Of a DNA stretch of 64,000 nucleotides, positions 49,201-59,800 are shown piece by piece (position 1 is the first letter of the stretch; each line of letters starts with the position of its first letter). The stretch lies in the NCBI GenBank assembly GCA_963402885.1, contig OY727096.1:18457820-18521819 (forward strand). The letters are read 5' to 3'. A program made the translations under genes and the position numbers. Under the pieces are notes generated by a model. The model ran no database searches. It worked only from the letters and a program-made list of their open reading frames with translations, and was not told the DNA's origin. Origin of the DNA: Antedon bifida (Eukaryota; Echinodermata; Crinoidea; Comatulida; Antedonidae).

Positions 49201-52200
49201 CACTTTGGCATAAATGCTTTTCTATTTTAAGAGACAGTACCTGTACAATTATGTTATATAACGTCACTTCACTTTCAACTAGTTGTGTTTATTGTTAAAC
49301 AATTTGTTTTTATGACGTCAAATGAATTAAGTTACTAATCTGTCTGCTTGATGTAGTTCCATATGGAAGTACTTCAGTTTGATGTTTCCTGTTTTTTTGT
49401 ATGTAAATAAACTGTGGTGTTTATTGGTTTTCAAAAATGCCTTATCACAGCTAAGATCTTTCAAATCATCATTATGTAAAAGTTCAAATAAAGCAAGAAT
49501 AAAATGCTATTATTAATTTTCTTTTATCAAATTTTAAACCAAAGAAGGGAATTTTACCTTATTACATATTTCACCTTTGCCAAAATGCGACCCGATAAAT
49601 TACCAAATCACCATTACCAAAATGATAATCTTACTTTACACTACACATACCTGAGTCGGACGCTGCACCCATCACTCCAATATTCAAAAACTCCTGGTCA
49701 TTTTCGGCGCATTTTATGTGTCGTATACTCCACAGTTTATACAGCTCTGATGGGTTGAACTTTGTAAGCGAGACAGCCGATGGTGTAACATGAAGAAGAT
49801 AAGGGGTCATTTTAGGAGATGACTCCTCAGCATCCTCTGAATCCATTAAATGTACATTCCATCTTTCTGCAATCAAAATTACATATTTTGTTATATTCTA
49901 AAAACATTACAGCAGGTAACATCTTTTGAATGGCATGAGTTTCTCCAATCACAACCATGACTCAACAAGTTGAGATTTTGTTATTTTACTGTCACTCAAA
50001 GAAAGGCATATACTAATCATTCGTCTTTTCCATACTTAAATGTAGTACAAATGTACAAAATAACATTTTAAAATTTAATATAACACTATTGTCTTACCAC
50101 ATTTAAAATGTTTCTTAAACATTTCGCACCAACTATGTGCTTCTTCTCTATTTTTCGTCTGGAAAATTACATTTTTTTCCTTGGAGAATACAGTAAAATA
50201 GCGTGTTTCTCCATTGCCAATATTTCCTTCCTCGATTCCGATGAAACTTTCCGCGTGAATCACGTATTGCTTTCTCTTTTTCTCTTTTCTGTTAGGATAG
50301 ATATTCAGTAGATATTCTGAAGAACCTAAAACAAATGGTATAACAATCAAAACAATGAGTTATTACATTAATTGTAAAAAGAGAATATTATAGCCATTAT
50401 TATAAATATTTATTGTGATCATGATTGTGTATAAAAAAAAACAATGGTCCGTTTAATATTTATATGATTCCAATTCATATAAAAAGGCAAAGTAACATTG
50501 TAAAGTTGAAAAGGGATGGCAATCACAGAGCAATAAACTAAACTTTTACAATAGTAGTGCCCTAAAAATACAGTATTATAAAATAATGAAACATGAAATG
50601 CTATTCATTATTTATACAACCTCAAGCATTTTATTTTTATTCCTCAAAAAGATTTGTACATGCCGATTGTCTGCAGTTTCAGAGCAGAAGTGAATTCATA
50701 AAACCGTACATATATTGTAGGCCTATGACTTGTATATTATATTTACTATATTAATTGTTATATATACATTATTGATTTATTTTATGGTGGAAACAAAAGA
50801 AAGAAGAAAGATGTTTTATAAAATTTTTGATTGTAATCAAGTTCAAATCAATTTACCTTCATATCGTCTTTGAAAAGTAACCCATTTCTCCTGTTAAAAA
50901 TACAGTAAAAATTTAAACATCTTTTATCTTATTGTAAAAAGTACAGCCACTACTGTTTGCGAACAGTTACTATAGCGTATTAATCTCTATGGATCTAATG
51001 AGGCAATATTGATATATTTATATAAAACGTTTAAGGCCTTTAATTTAAATAAACTAACAAACAGGATATGAAGTGCTGTAACAAAAAAGGTTTTGTTGTA
51101 CATTATATTTAAATGTTATTTTCTTTACAAATAGTAACAATCCTTTAGGTAGCAACAGGATCTACCCATCAATTTTGAACAACAGGAAATAGGGCATTGG
51201 AATTTAAAATGAAAACACCCACACGAAAAAAGGTAATAATACCCGGCACCATGGAGATGTAGAATAATCATTGTATCTATTTGAATTTCTGGTTCAGTCC
51301 GGTTTCAAGAATACTATATTAAAAGGCATATGTTTTTCCTTGTTCATTGCATTCATATTTTCATTTCATTTATTTATTTATTTGACCAACAAACCATAAT
51401 ATAAAACATACAGAAATGAATTGGTGAGGGACTGCTAAAGCAAATAAAATTACTATACAAGAGTCAGCAGGCCCATTCTAAACTAAAATATACATTTATA
51501 ATAAACAATATATTAAAGATGTATTGTTATTGTCCCCAAAACCATGAACAGGTTATTTTGTAGTTTTACTAAAGTTATTCACTTCCATAGAAAAATAAAT
51601 GGTTGAATTTAAAGATGTATTGTCCCCCTGAAAAAATAATTCTTAAACTTTTTTTTAATATTCCAGATTAATGTAACACAATAGTTATCCACTTTGACCA
51701 AAAATTGGATCGAAAAAAAAAATGTATTTACCTTGAAAAAATGTGATTTAAAGCAAAAAATGGTCAAATTGGCTGCCAGCCAATGGATTTTTGGTTGAAT
51801 TTAACCATTTATTTTGTCATTTTATAAGTGAAAACATTATTTTTTTTCGTTTTTTTTTCATTGGAAGTGATTAACTTTATTAAAACTACAAAATAACATA
51901 TTCAAAGTCTGATTTAATTAATTTTCATTTTTCATGTTTTTGGGGGACAATACATCTTTAACCAAAAACCAATTATTGGCTGACAGCCAATTTGACTATT
52001 TTTTCCTCTAAATCAAATTTGTTTCAGGTAAATAAATTTATTTTTTCGATCCAATTTTTGGTCAAAGTGGATAACTATTATGTGACATTAAAATGGCATA
52101 TTCAACAAAAACATTTTAAGAATTATTTTTTCAGGGGGACAGGATATGAAGTGCTGTAACAAAAATGGTTTACTATACTTGGCATTTTGTTGTATAGTTA

Positions 52201-54178
52201 TTTTCTTTACAAATAGTAACAATCCTTTAGGTAGCAACAGGATCTACACATCAATGAATACTTTGAACAATGAACAGGAAATAGGGCATTGGAATTTAAA
52301 ATGAAAACACCCACACGAAAAAAGGTAATAATAAATGTCTTTTTCCCCTCATCCAAGAGCAGGTGAGGATCCTGGGTAGCGCTAGGAGCGTGCCCTCTCC
52401 TCTCCCCCTTTGACAGTTAAAATGGATTTTTTATAACTATTTGACAGATTATTAAAATTATAAGCACTGCCCCATTAAAAAAATCCTGGATCCGCTCTTG
52501 CCAGAGTATGCCTATGCTTAACACCCGCCTGGATCCGTTCTTGCCAGAGTATGCCTATGCTTAACACCCGCCTGGATCCGTTCTTGCCAGAGTATGCCTA
52601 TGCTTAACACCCGCCTGGATCCGTTCTTGCCAGAGTATGCCTATGCTTAACACCCGCCTGGATCCGTTCTTGCCAGAGTATGCCTATGCTTAACACCCGC
52701 CTGGATCCGTTCTTGCCAGAGTATGCCTATGCTTAACACCCGCCTGGATCCGCTCTTGCCAGAGTATGCCTATGCTTAACACCCGCCTGGATCCGTTCTT
52801 GCCAGAGTATGCCTATGCTTAACACCCGCCTGGATCCGTTCTTGCCAGAGTATGCCTATGCTTAACACCCGCCTGGATCCGTTCTTGCCAGAGTATGCCT
52901 ATGCTTAACACCCGCCTGGATCCGTTCTTGCCAGAGTATGCCTATGCTTAACACCCGCCTGGATCCGTTCTTGCCAGAGTATGCCTATGCTTAACACCCG
53001 CCTGGATCCGTTCTTGCCAGAGTATGCCTATGCTTAACACCCGCCTGGATCCGCTCTTGCCAGAGTATGCCTATGCTTAACACCCGCCTGGATCCGTTCT
53101 TGCCAGAGTATGCCTATGCTTAACACCCGCCTGGATCCGCTCTTGCCAGAGTATGCCTATGCTTAACACCCGCCTGGATCCGCTCTTGCCAGAGTATGCC
53201 TATGCTTAACACCCGCCTGGATCCGTTCTTGCCAGAGTATGCCTATGCTTAACACCCGCCTGGATCCGCTCTTGCCAGAGTATGCCTATGCTTAACACCC
53301 GCCTGGATCCGTTCTTGCCAGAGTATGCCTATGCTTAACACCCGCCTGGATCCGTTCTTGCCAGAGTATGCCTATGCTTAACACCCGCCTGGATCCGTTC
53401 TTGCCAGAGTATGCCTATGCTTAACACCCGCCTGGATCCGTTCTTGCCAGAGTATGCCTATGCTTAACACCCGCCTGGATCCGTTCTTGCCAGAGTATGC
53501 CTATGCTTAACACCCGCCTGGATCCGTTCTTGCCAGAGTATGCCTATGCTTAACACCCGCAATGGCTTTTTTTTATCTTGCCAGAGTATGCCTATGCTTA
53601 ACACCCGCAATGGCTTTTTTTTATCTTGCCAGAGTATGCCTATGCTTAACACCCGCAATGGCTTTTTTTTATCTTGCCAGAGTATGCCTATGCTTAACAC
53701 CCGCAATGGCTTTTTTTTATCTTGCCAGAGTATGCCTATGCTTAACACCCGCAATGGCTTTTTTTTATCTTGCCAGAGTATGCCTATGCTTAACACCCGC
53801 AATGGCTTTTTTTTTATTATGGCTTTTTATTTCGTACTCTTTGCAATAAAAATTGAATTGTGAGTAGATTAAATAGATAAAGAATCAATATAAATATAAA
53901 ATTTTAAAACTTTCTAGCAGAAAACCATAAAGATATAAAAAAAACCCTGCTGTTATTATTATTATATAGACTAAAAAAAGAAAACATCCTTTTTTGAGAG
54001 AGCTCAACCAGGCACATTGGCATTACGTAAAAAAAAAAAAACAAAAAAAACCCGTAGCCTATGGAATACTTACTTGTACAGTTTTATGACTATTACTGTA
54101 AATCTGCAAGAAACCAGACTTTATTGGTGGCACTGAAGACATAGCCTCTGTACTAGGTATTGACGCTGTGCTTCCCAT
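43275..54178 (-). CDS. PH-PTB-Death domain adaptor, paralogue B (complete)
   Basis: Eleven exons join with consistent phases: 54074-54178, 50857-50890, 50098-50325, 49651-49866, 47180-47308, 45718-45765, 45532-45612, 45152-45350, 44456-44486, 43690-43828 and 43275-43465, giving 466 residues. PH domain about 19-120, from SGFLQIYSNSHKTVQEKWV to the closing helix HSWCEMFKKHF. IRS/Dok-type PTB about 122-222 (PYLLHVTPSAVSLTKF, LWSIRHIK, then GYYQIKPSSSNHLSHIKEAI). Linker about 235-357 with NEYNEM (YxxM), two copies of SYQNA (YxN) and PPALPLK (PxxPxK). Death domain about 375-460 (KWWKSLADSIG, EIVIYHWEC, ELENIARETGRVDILTIL). The N-terminus MGSTAS fits N-myristoylation. PH plus PTB is the Dok layout, but the C-terminal Death domain is not known in Dok. 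It probably scaffolds kinase and Death-domain partners at the membrane. The start is the only ATG after an acceptor; a 5' UTR exon probably ends near 54,583. Confidence 0.85.
43926..44215. mobile_element. MITE family 2, short form
   Basis: Flanked by TA. Ends AAGATGTAATGTCCCCC and GGGGGACAATACACCTT. About 290 bp, related to the element at 51610-51960. Intron between exons 9 and 10 of paralogue B. Confidence 0.8.
44761..45000 (+). mobile_element. tRNA-derived SINE
   Basis: A-box TGGCTTGGTGG at 44767 and B-box GGTTGAAGTCC at 44811 have tRNA-like spacing, followed by about 170 bp of body. The tail (GCAATTGCTGGATGGATCAC) recurs inverted at 29937. It lies in an intron of paralogue B, opposite to its transcription. 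Confidence 0.75.
45443..45469. repeat. perfect short hairpin
   Basis: ACCAGGGAGGTA, three A, then TACCTCCCTGGT: a perfect 12-bp stem with a 3-nt loop in the intron between exons 7 and 8 of paralogue B. No elements flank it that would explain it. Confidence 0.8.
45845..46154. mobile_element. MITE family 2, degraded short form
   Basis: The left end is eroded (TGTCTCCCTGAAAATT) and the right end is GAGGACAATACATATTTA. The inside shares GATTAACTTTATT-AAACT and GTGAAAACATTATTTTTT with 51610-51960. Paralogue B intron. Confidence 0.6.
46371..47143. mobile_element. MITE family 2, long form with a nested insertion
   Basis: Ends TAAAGATTTATTGTCCC and GGGACAATACATCCTTA. It matches 59001-59504 except for a 219-bp block at 46787-47005. 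The block is bounded by a direct repeat ATTTCAGTTAAATGA (46772-46786 and 47006-47020), which occurs once in the empty copy. Confidence 0.85.
46787..47005. mobile_element. 219-bp insertion with 15-bp target-site duplication
   Basis: The empty allele exists in the sister element at 59001-59504, so the borders are exact. A target duplication of about 15 bp is typical of LINE-mobilised retroposons. The insert is less AT-rich than its host and has no poly(A) or tRNA boxes that I can see. Family unknown. Confidence 0.7.
48000..48520. repeat. two diverged direct repeats of about 150 bp
   Basis: 48000-48160 and 48365-48520 share CAAATTATGTTTTATATT/CTAAATTATGTTTTATATT, AATATTCAAGTGTGA and TATAAGTAATAATGATAT. 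A third related word, CACAACCATGACTCAACAA, occurs at about 48310 and again at about 49953. All in a paralogue B intron. Confidence 0.65.
51061..52330. repeat. local duplication of about 190 bp flanking nested MITEs
   Basis: 51061-51240 and 52138-52330 share ACAGGATATGAAGTGCTGTA, TAGTAACAATCCTTTAGGTA and a TAAAATGAAAACACCCACAC block ending in AAAAAAGGTAATAAT. Family 2 elements lie between them, so the unit is about 1.08 kb. In intron 1 of paralogue B. Confidence 0.8.
51514..52138. mobile_element. MITE family 2 short form interrupted by another copy
   Basis: An outer copy starts at 51514 (TAAAGATGTATTGTTATTGT), is interrupted at 51610 by a complete copy (51610-51960, AAGATGTATTGTCCCCCTG to GGGGGACAATACATCTT), and resumes to GTCAAAGTGGATAACTATTA and TTTTCAGGGGGACA. 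Its last bases are missing at the duplication border. Confidence 0.7.
52484..53532. repeat. 43-bp minisatellite, about 24 units
   Basis: Units start every 43 bp from 52501 to 53490. Each has CTTGCCAGAGTATGCCTATG, then CTTAACACCCGCC and TGGATCCG(T/C)T. Units are near identical; C and T alternate at one site after GGATCCG. The upstream border (AAAATCCTGGATCCGCTCTTG) resembles a hAT-like transposon end, probably the seed. Not a coding repeat, since 43 is not a multiple of three. Intron 1 of paralogue B. Confidence 0.97.
53533..53815. repeat. 48-bp minisatellite, about 6 units, continuous with the 43-bp array
   Basis: The same 28-bp core (CCAGAGTATGCCTATGCTTA plus ACACCCGC) is followed by AATGGC(T)8ATCTTG instead of the GGATCCG part, giving 48 bp (starts at 53533, 53581, 53629, 53677, 53725, 53773). 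Because 48 is a multiple of three, several periodic open frames appear on both strands, but they are by-products. Confidence 0.97.
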
Positions 54179-55059
54179 ATCCTGCAATAAAAAAAATTAT
54201 TTGCTAATTGTGGTTTAACATTTTCAGTCAGTGGACATGACCTTTATACATAACCAATACAAATATTCATTTTTACTGTCAATAACCTTTGTTTTAAATA
54301 AATAATTGCTTTTGACAGAACGAAATCAAAAAATTATCAGCGACTTAAAACAAAAGTTAACTATTTCTTTGCTAGCATATTTTATACCATAGACCACTTG
54401 TCCACAAAGGTAATATACAGAAATGAGAAAAAAAACCAAATATAATATCTACCAATAGTACAGGTTTTAGCTTGTTCAGAGGGATTGAATAATGATGCAC
54501 TAACCTCAGTAACACTTAAGTTTTAAGTGAAGAATTTGAGAGCATAGGTATATAGTTAATAAAACAAGTTTACTTACTGAAGACCTGCTTCTCTTGATAG
54601 TAATAGAGAGATTATCGTTGACTATTGTCTTTCTCTTTAAAAAGCTATTCACACAGGATATGCAGCTCCAATATGTCAGCCGTTTCCAGATAAATAAACA
54701 AAGTACATCATAAACTTCCTCATATCAATAAAATGGTTGAGTGGGTAATATTATGGTCCAGTGACTTTAAAAAATACCTGCTCAGATGACTCACAAAACT
54801 AAATAAGTTTCCAAATTACAGAGGGCACTGTTGTTGAAGTGACATTTAATAAAACAACTGGAAAAATAATAGATGTATAGTTTGCAATGTTCTTGCAGAT
54901 ATTTATTTACTTACAATGTACATTTTAATAAAAATTGCTGAGACTTGTTCATACACTGACAATTTTGATAATAAAAAAAACTAAGCCAACAAACGAACAA
55001 AGCTATCATAATGGAGATTTGTTTACATGTGTATTTTTGTTCAAACCAATTAAAGACTG

Positions 55060-55214
55060 CCAATCGACATAAAGACATCTGAAAACATCAACATTTTCAA
55101 AACACGACTAAAAACCCATTTTTACACAGAGGCATTTCCTGCTTAACTTTGTCAAGCGCCTTTGAACATTATTATGGATACTGGCGCTATATAAATCTGA
55201 TTGATTGATTGATT
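55060..55214 (+). mobile_element. 5'-truncated non-LTR retrotransposon (L2/CR1-like) 3' end
   Basis: Codons 55069-55146 read IKTSENINIFKTRLKTHFYT then EAFPA and stop, the usual C-terminus of such reverse-transcriptase ORFs. A short 3' UTR with TGGCGCTATATAAAT and a (GATT)n tail follows. Only this end is present. Confidence 0.75.
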
Positions 55215-56300
55215 AAAGACCATATTATACTATAATACACGTTTCCTGAATAAACTTTTGCCGGATCCAAAAAGAGAAAAATGAAGTGATGAACCAAACT
55301 TAATGTCCTGTATATTGCAATGTATTTTTTTAGGACACCTATGATATTAAACTAGCTATATTATACTATTTATAAATTATAAAAATTAGATATTTCATAT
55401 AAATCTTAAGTCTAATTTATGCCTGGCAATAAATAATTTGTAAAAAAGTAATGACAGGTATAAATATATATATCTCTGGTTATTTCAAAATGGATCAAAT
55501 TGTAGAATTCACACTTGAAAATAAAATGGTCTTAAACCTTAGAATGTAGCTCGTTGTACTATTTATGAACAATGAAGAAGAATTAAATAATTGTCAAGCC
55601 AGCAGTTTCATAATCTTTATCTCAAGTTTTGAAGCATGAAGCAGATTCCACTGTACTGTTTAGTATGGAATGATTTAAATAGAATCAAGAAATGCGACAA
55701 GTCTTGCTAAATTCAAAGAGAATATTTTAATTTAAATACACAAGACATGTATGCAGTTTATTTTCTATGTTTTATAACATATTTTTTTGATAATATTTTG
55801 AGTACTTGAATTTGCATCTTTTAATTTTAAATTGTTTTTCTTTTTTATTTATTCTGTTCATTCATTAATCCTTTTTAATTTTAAATCAGATTATTATTCT
55901 TTGCTTGTTATTATATGTAATTTTAATATACCATAGTTAATTTCTGATAATCGGAATGTATAGTGTAGCTTACAGTATGAAATGATATGTTTTAATGTTA
56001 CATCTTAGAGAAATTTTCTCTATGGTTCTTATATCACACTGTATACCTTGTTGTTAATTATAAGAATAATTTATGGCCTTGCACGGCCTTGAAGAAAAAC
56101 ACCTTTGGGTTCTTCCTGTTTAAATAAAGTATTTATTATTATAGTACTGTTATGTACAGTAGGTTAAACATGGAGTTATAAAATTAATTAAATTTTATAA
56201 CTATGTACTGTTCCCAGTAAGTGGGATGAACTGCATGTACAGTATGAATGTACTGTTCATAGATGGAAGCACAATGTACAGTACTATAGGAAGCCATTAA

Positions 56301-56577
56301 GGCCATAATAGTAACAAATTAAAACAAAGAACAATGTCAAAAAAGTCCTTTAATTGTTCGACTTGTCCTTTGATTTGCCAAATTGTCCGTTGTTTTCTGC
56401 TTATTCTTTGTTGTTTAACTTGACTATTATGAGAATATATTTTAGTTCTTTGTTTTCTATATTTCTTTGTTGATTTTTATTTTCTTTTGTAGTTTTTTTA
56501 GTTTGCTCATTGATTTTTCAAAACGTTTTGTTGTTTTTTGACATTGTTCTTTGTTTTAATGTTTTACTATTATGGCC
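56301..56577. mobile_element. foldback element with GGCCATAATAGTAA ends
   Basis: The left end GGCCATAATAGTAACAAATT and following AAACAAAGAACAATGTCAAA match the inverse of the right end (TTTGACATTGTTCTTTGTTT, TACTATTATGGCC) over about 45 bp. It lies about 250 bp past the paralogue A stop, so possibly in its 3' UTR. Confidence 0.8.
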
Positions 56578-56822
56578 GCCCATACAGTACTGTTGGTGTT
56601 TTTGCAAGAAAATTGGTAGAGAGAATAAATGCCTGGCCGCAAGACATGTAAGCTGTGGGTCATTGTGGGATACAAACTAGGAACCAACTGACCAATTGCA
56701 GGCACTAACTTCCACAATGTTAGTCTGTATACTTTATATCTATCAGATCCAGCTGAAAGACTTTGAAAGACATTGATAACAAGTTTTTTTTTCATAAATT
56801 ATTTTCTAGGTGTTTTGCAAGA

Positions 56823-59800
56823 TCATCCTTTGTTTTCGAGAATGCTCAGTAAATCTGGACGCTGTAATTCCATTGTTATTTTTTTCAATTCTTCAATGCT
56901 GCATTCCCGTACAGGACTCGGCATGCATTCCCAATGATAAAATAAAATTTCTGTGCAGAATTTGTTCAATCGTGGCGCAAGTGATTTTACAATGTCAATT
57001 TCAGAACAATTTAAACCTAAAATGAAAAAAAAAATGTCATTTTTATATGAAAACCTGCTCGCTAGATAAAACTTAAATTTTACTGAAGTTACATTTCATA
57101 TTAAACAATACTGAATGTTTATAAGTTGAATGTGGAGAATAAGATGGGAGGACCTATGAAGCAGAGCCGAGTCCTGAGTTCCCAATCAATTAATACAAAA
57201 CATTCATTATTTATTCAAATACACAACTACTGTTCCTTTTATTCAATACCGCTTTCATCTTGAATAAAATGTCGAAGGATAGGCACATTGAAGAATTTAG
57301 AACTTGTTATTTAAAAATATATTATGTGTAATAAAGCTGATTGTATCTTTATTATTAACAACGTTTGAACACAATCTTTATGACGATATGATATAATCAA
57401 TGACGTTGACATTATATAAGCCAATGTTTCACTTTCAGTCGTTTACAAATATCTTTAAAACATGTTGTATTATAAAGATTTACAATTACATGCTACATTC
57501 TTCCAATCATGTAGCTGTTTTAGGATGTGCGAAGAATTTGTTTTGTATTTTTAAACAATAATACTGAATTTATCAATTCTAATAGTATAACAATGTGAAA
57601 ATACCACCGATGCACATAATACGTAAAAATATCATAGTATAAAACTGATTCTAAATAACGAGAGGGAAGACATGATTTGAAGTTTCAATCTTTATTCGAT
57701 CATCATTCCTGATGATAGAAACGTCAAATCACCTGACGATGATCAAATATAGATCCAAACGTCAAATTGTGGCTTCCCTCTCGTTATTTGGAGTTAGTTT
57801 TATACTATATTAATTATATATATCTATTGGTTTTTACAAATAAATAGTACATACCAATTACGTCGGCCAAGTTTGTCCACCATTCATGAACGTCCATGTA
57901 CACGTATAAGGAATGTCGTTGTGATGGCGATATTTGTAAAGAGTCTCGATAGCACACTTTGCTAGAACGAATTGCATAAACAGTTTCTTCTATCTGTAAC
58001 AAAAACAATTAAAATCATTATATTTAACATAACATCTATCATAATTTGACTCTGCAGGCCAATTTACACAGACGAGCGGTAACGGTAATAAAAATGTTAT
58101 TCATTATGGAGTAAGAGCAGTTTTCTGTTTGAGCTCATGCCTATTACTTGCTCCTGGCAAGATGAAATGTAAAACATACTTTTAAGAACTTTTGCCGAAT
58201 AAATATTATAATATTATTATTATGACCATTTACAGACAATGCGGAGCGGGCCGGCGGTTTCTGCTCAGAATAGATCCAGATTCTATAGTGGGACAAGCTA
58301 TGCGGTTTTCCGCTTACCGTCACCGCTCGTCTGTTTAAATTGGCCTTTACACGGTAATGAGAACATTCAATATCATCTTTTACAAAGTCCACATCGGTAA
58401 TATAAACCCAATCTGACGAGGTGGAAAGGTGGGAAGCTGGTATTCAGGGTATTTACCTTTTCACACATGGATGAAAACAGTGAGAATAGAGCGAAAGGTA
58501 AAATAAAATGTCATTAATTCCAGGGGTATGTTTTTTATTCTTTTTTTTTTATTTACAGAGATAGTTTTTACACAATACAGCAAAATTGAAACTGATTCTT
58601 GAAAGTGGGATGACTAAAAGAATTGATTTGATACATTTCCTACTTACTGAATTTGAACGAAAGTGTCTAAAGTAATCTCTGAAATCAAGAAATAGAACAT
58701 ATGACAATGATGATGTAGAGAGGTGAAAAACATATAAAAACAGTTAAAAAGGTAAAGAAAAGCAATATAACAGAAATGTTGCATAATGCTAGTGTAATAA
58801 AAGCACTCAGAAACTGAGTGGAGAACTTGGCAAAATATTGCGCATATTGGCGCATGTTGATATTTCAGTCCATGTTAAAAGAATACAAATTTATGTTGAT
58901 TAATTAATTAGTTATTAATGAACCGATTTTCTTGATAGGCATTTCAATAGGCATGTTCTTTAAGTACAAACCTATTTACACCGAAAAATTCATAATACTT
59001 TAAAGATGTATTGTCCCTTGAAACACAAAAAATGAAGGTCAAAATTTTCTAAATTTAAATTGGCCATATCAAAGTAATATTAAAGTTATTCACTTTAAGT
59101 CGAAAATTCAAGTTTACGTAATTAACAGGTAAATTAATTTGATTATATTTCGTCTGGAAAATCGTTGCGAGCAAAGATTTCAAACCACGAGTATGCATTA
59201 TGCATGATGCTAATTAGGTTGAGAAGGTGTTTTCACAAAGATCGCGAGGAAGTTTTATGATACAGAGTAGCCAAACAAGCGCGTTGCATTATGAGATAGT
59301 TTTAATCGAAAACTTTGACTGGAAGTCAAAATTATTTTTTGAAGAAAAAAAATGTCTGTATTTCAGTTAAATGATTTTTTTTGTGACTAATTTTTGGTGA
59401 AAGTTAATAACTATTATGATACTTCAAAATGACCCACTTTTTTCTAAAATCTTTTTTTAAATTTTTTTTAGAATTACTGTAGTCAAAGGGACAATACATC
59501 TTTAACTTCAAAATTGTAGACGCTATCGTGCTAACCAACAAACAAACAAAGCAAGTAGTATACTTGGAAAAATTCTATCTATATTCTATATAAATTAATA
59601 ATATATAAATGTATACTCACTTGATTGGTCTAGCTGGGGGTACTGGCTTTGGGGGTAGGGATACATTCTTGTAGTCGTCTTCATTGCATATATTAACATA
59701 CGAATTTGGTCCATAGCTCTCACCTTCATTTATAGTAAATAAAAAAATATAAATGTAAAAAGATGGTGACTTCATACCACTGACCAGATATTGTCATGTT

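Larger units (their letters stand above)
54179..56822. other. intergenic region between the two adaptor paralogues
   Basis: Likely holds the paralogue B promoter and a 5' UTR exon ending at a minus-strand donor (CAGGTCTTCA then GTAAGT) near 54,583. It also holds a LINE fragment, a LINE-like tail ending in AAATAAAGTATTTATTATTA at about 56,140, and a foldback element near the paralogue A stop. No other coding exon seen. Confidence 0.45.

Noticed and set aside
53464..53863. Three overlapping periodic open frames (on both strands) in the 48-bp array
   Set aside because: They exist only because 48 is a multiple of three; all are read from near-identical minisatellite units, with no splice or promoter context.
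56823..57016. A separate gene for the Death-domain exon
   Set aside because: Phase and homology with the last exon of paralogue B show that it is the final exon of paralogue A.
58144..58392. 82-codon minus-strand frame
   Set aside because: Lies mostly inside the MITE at 58056-58346 and reads its inverted arm.
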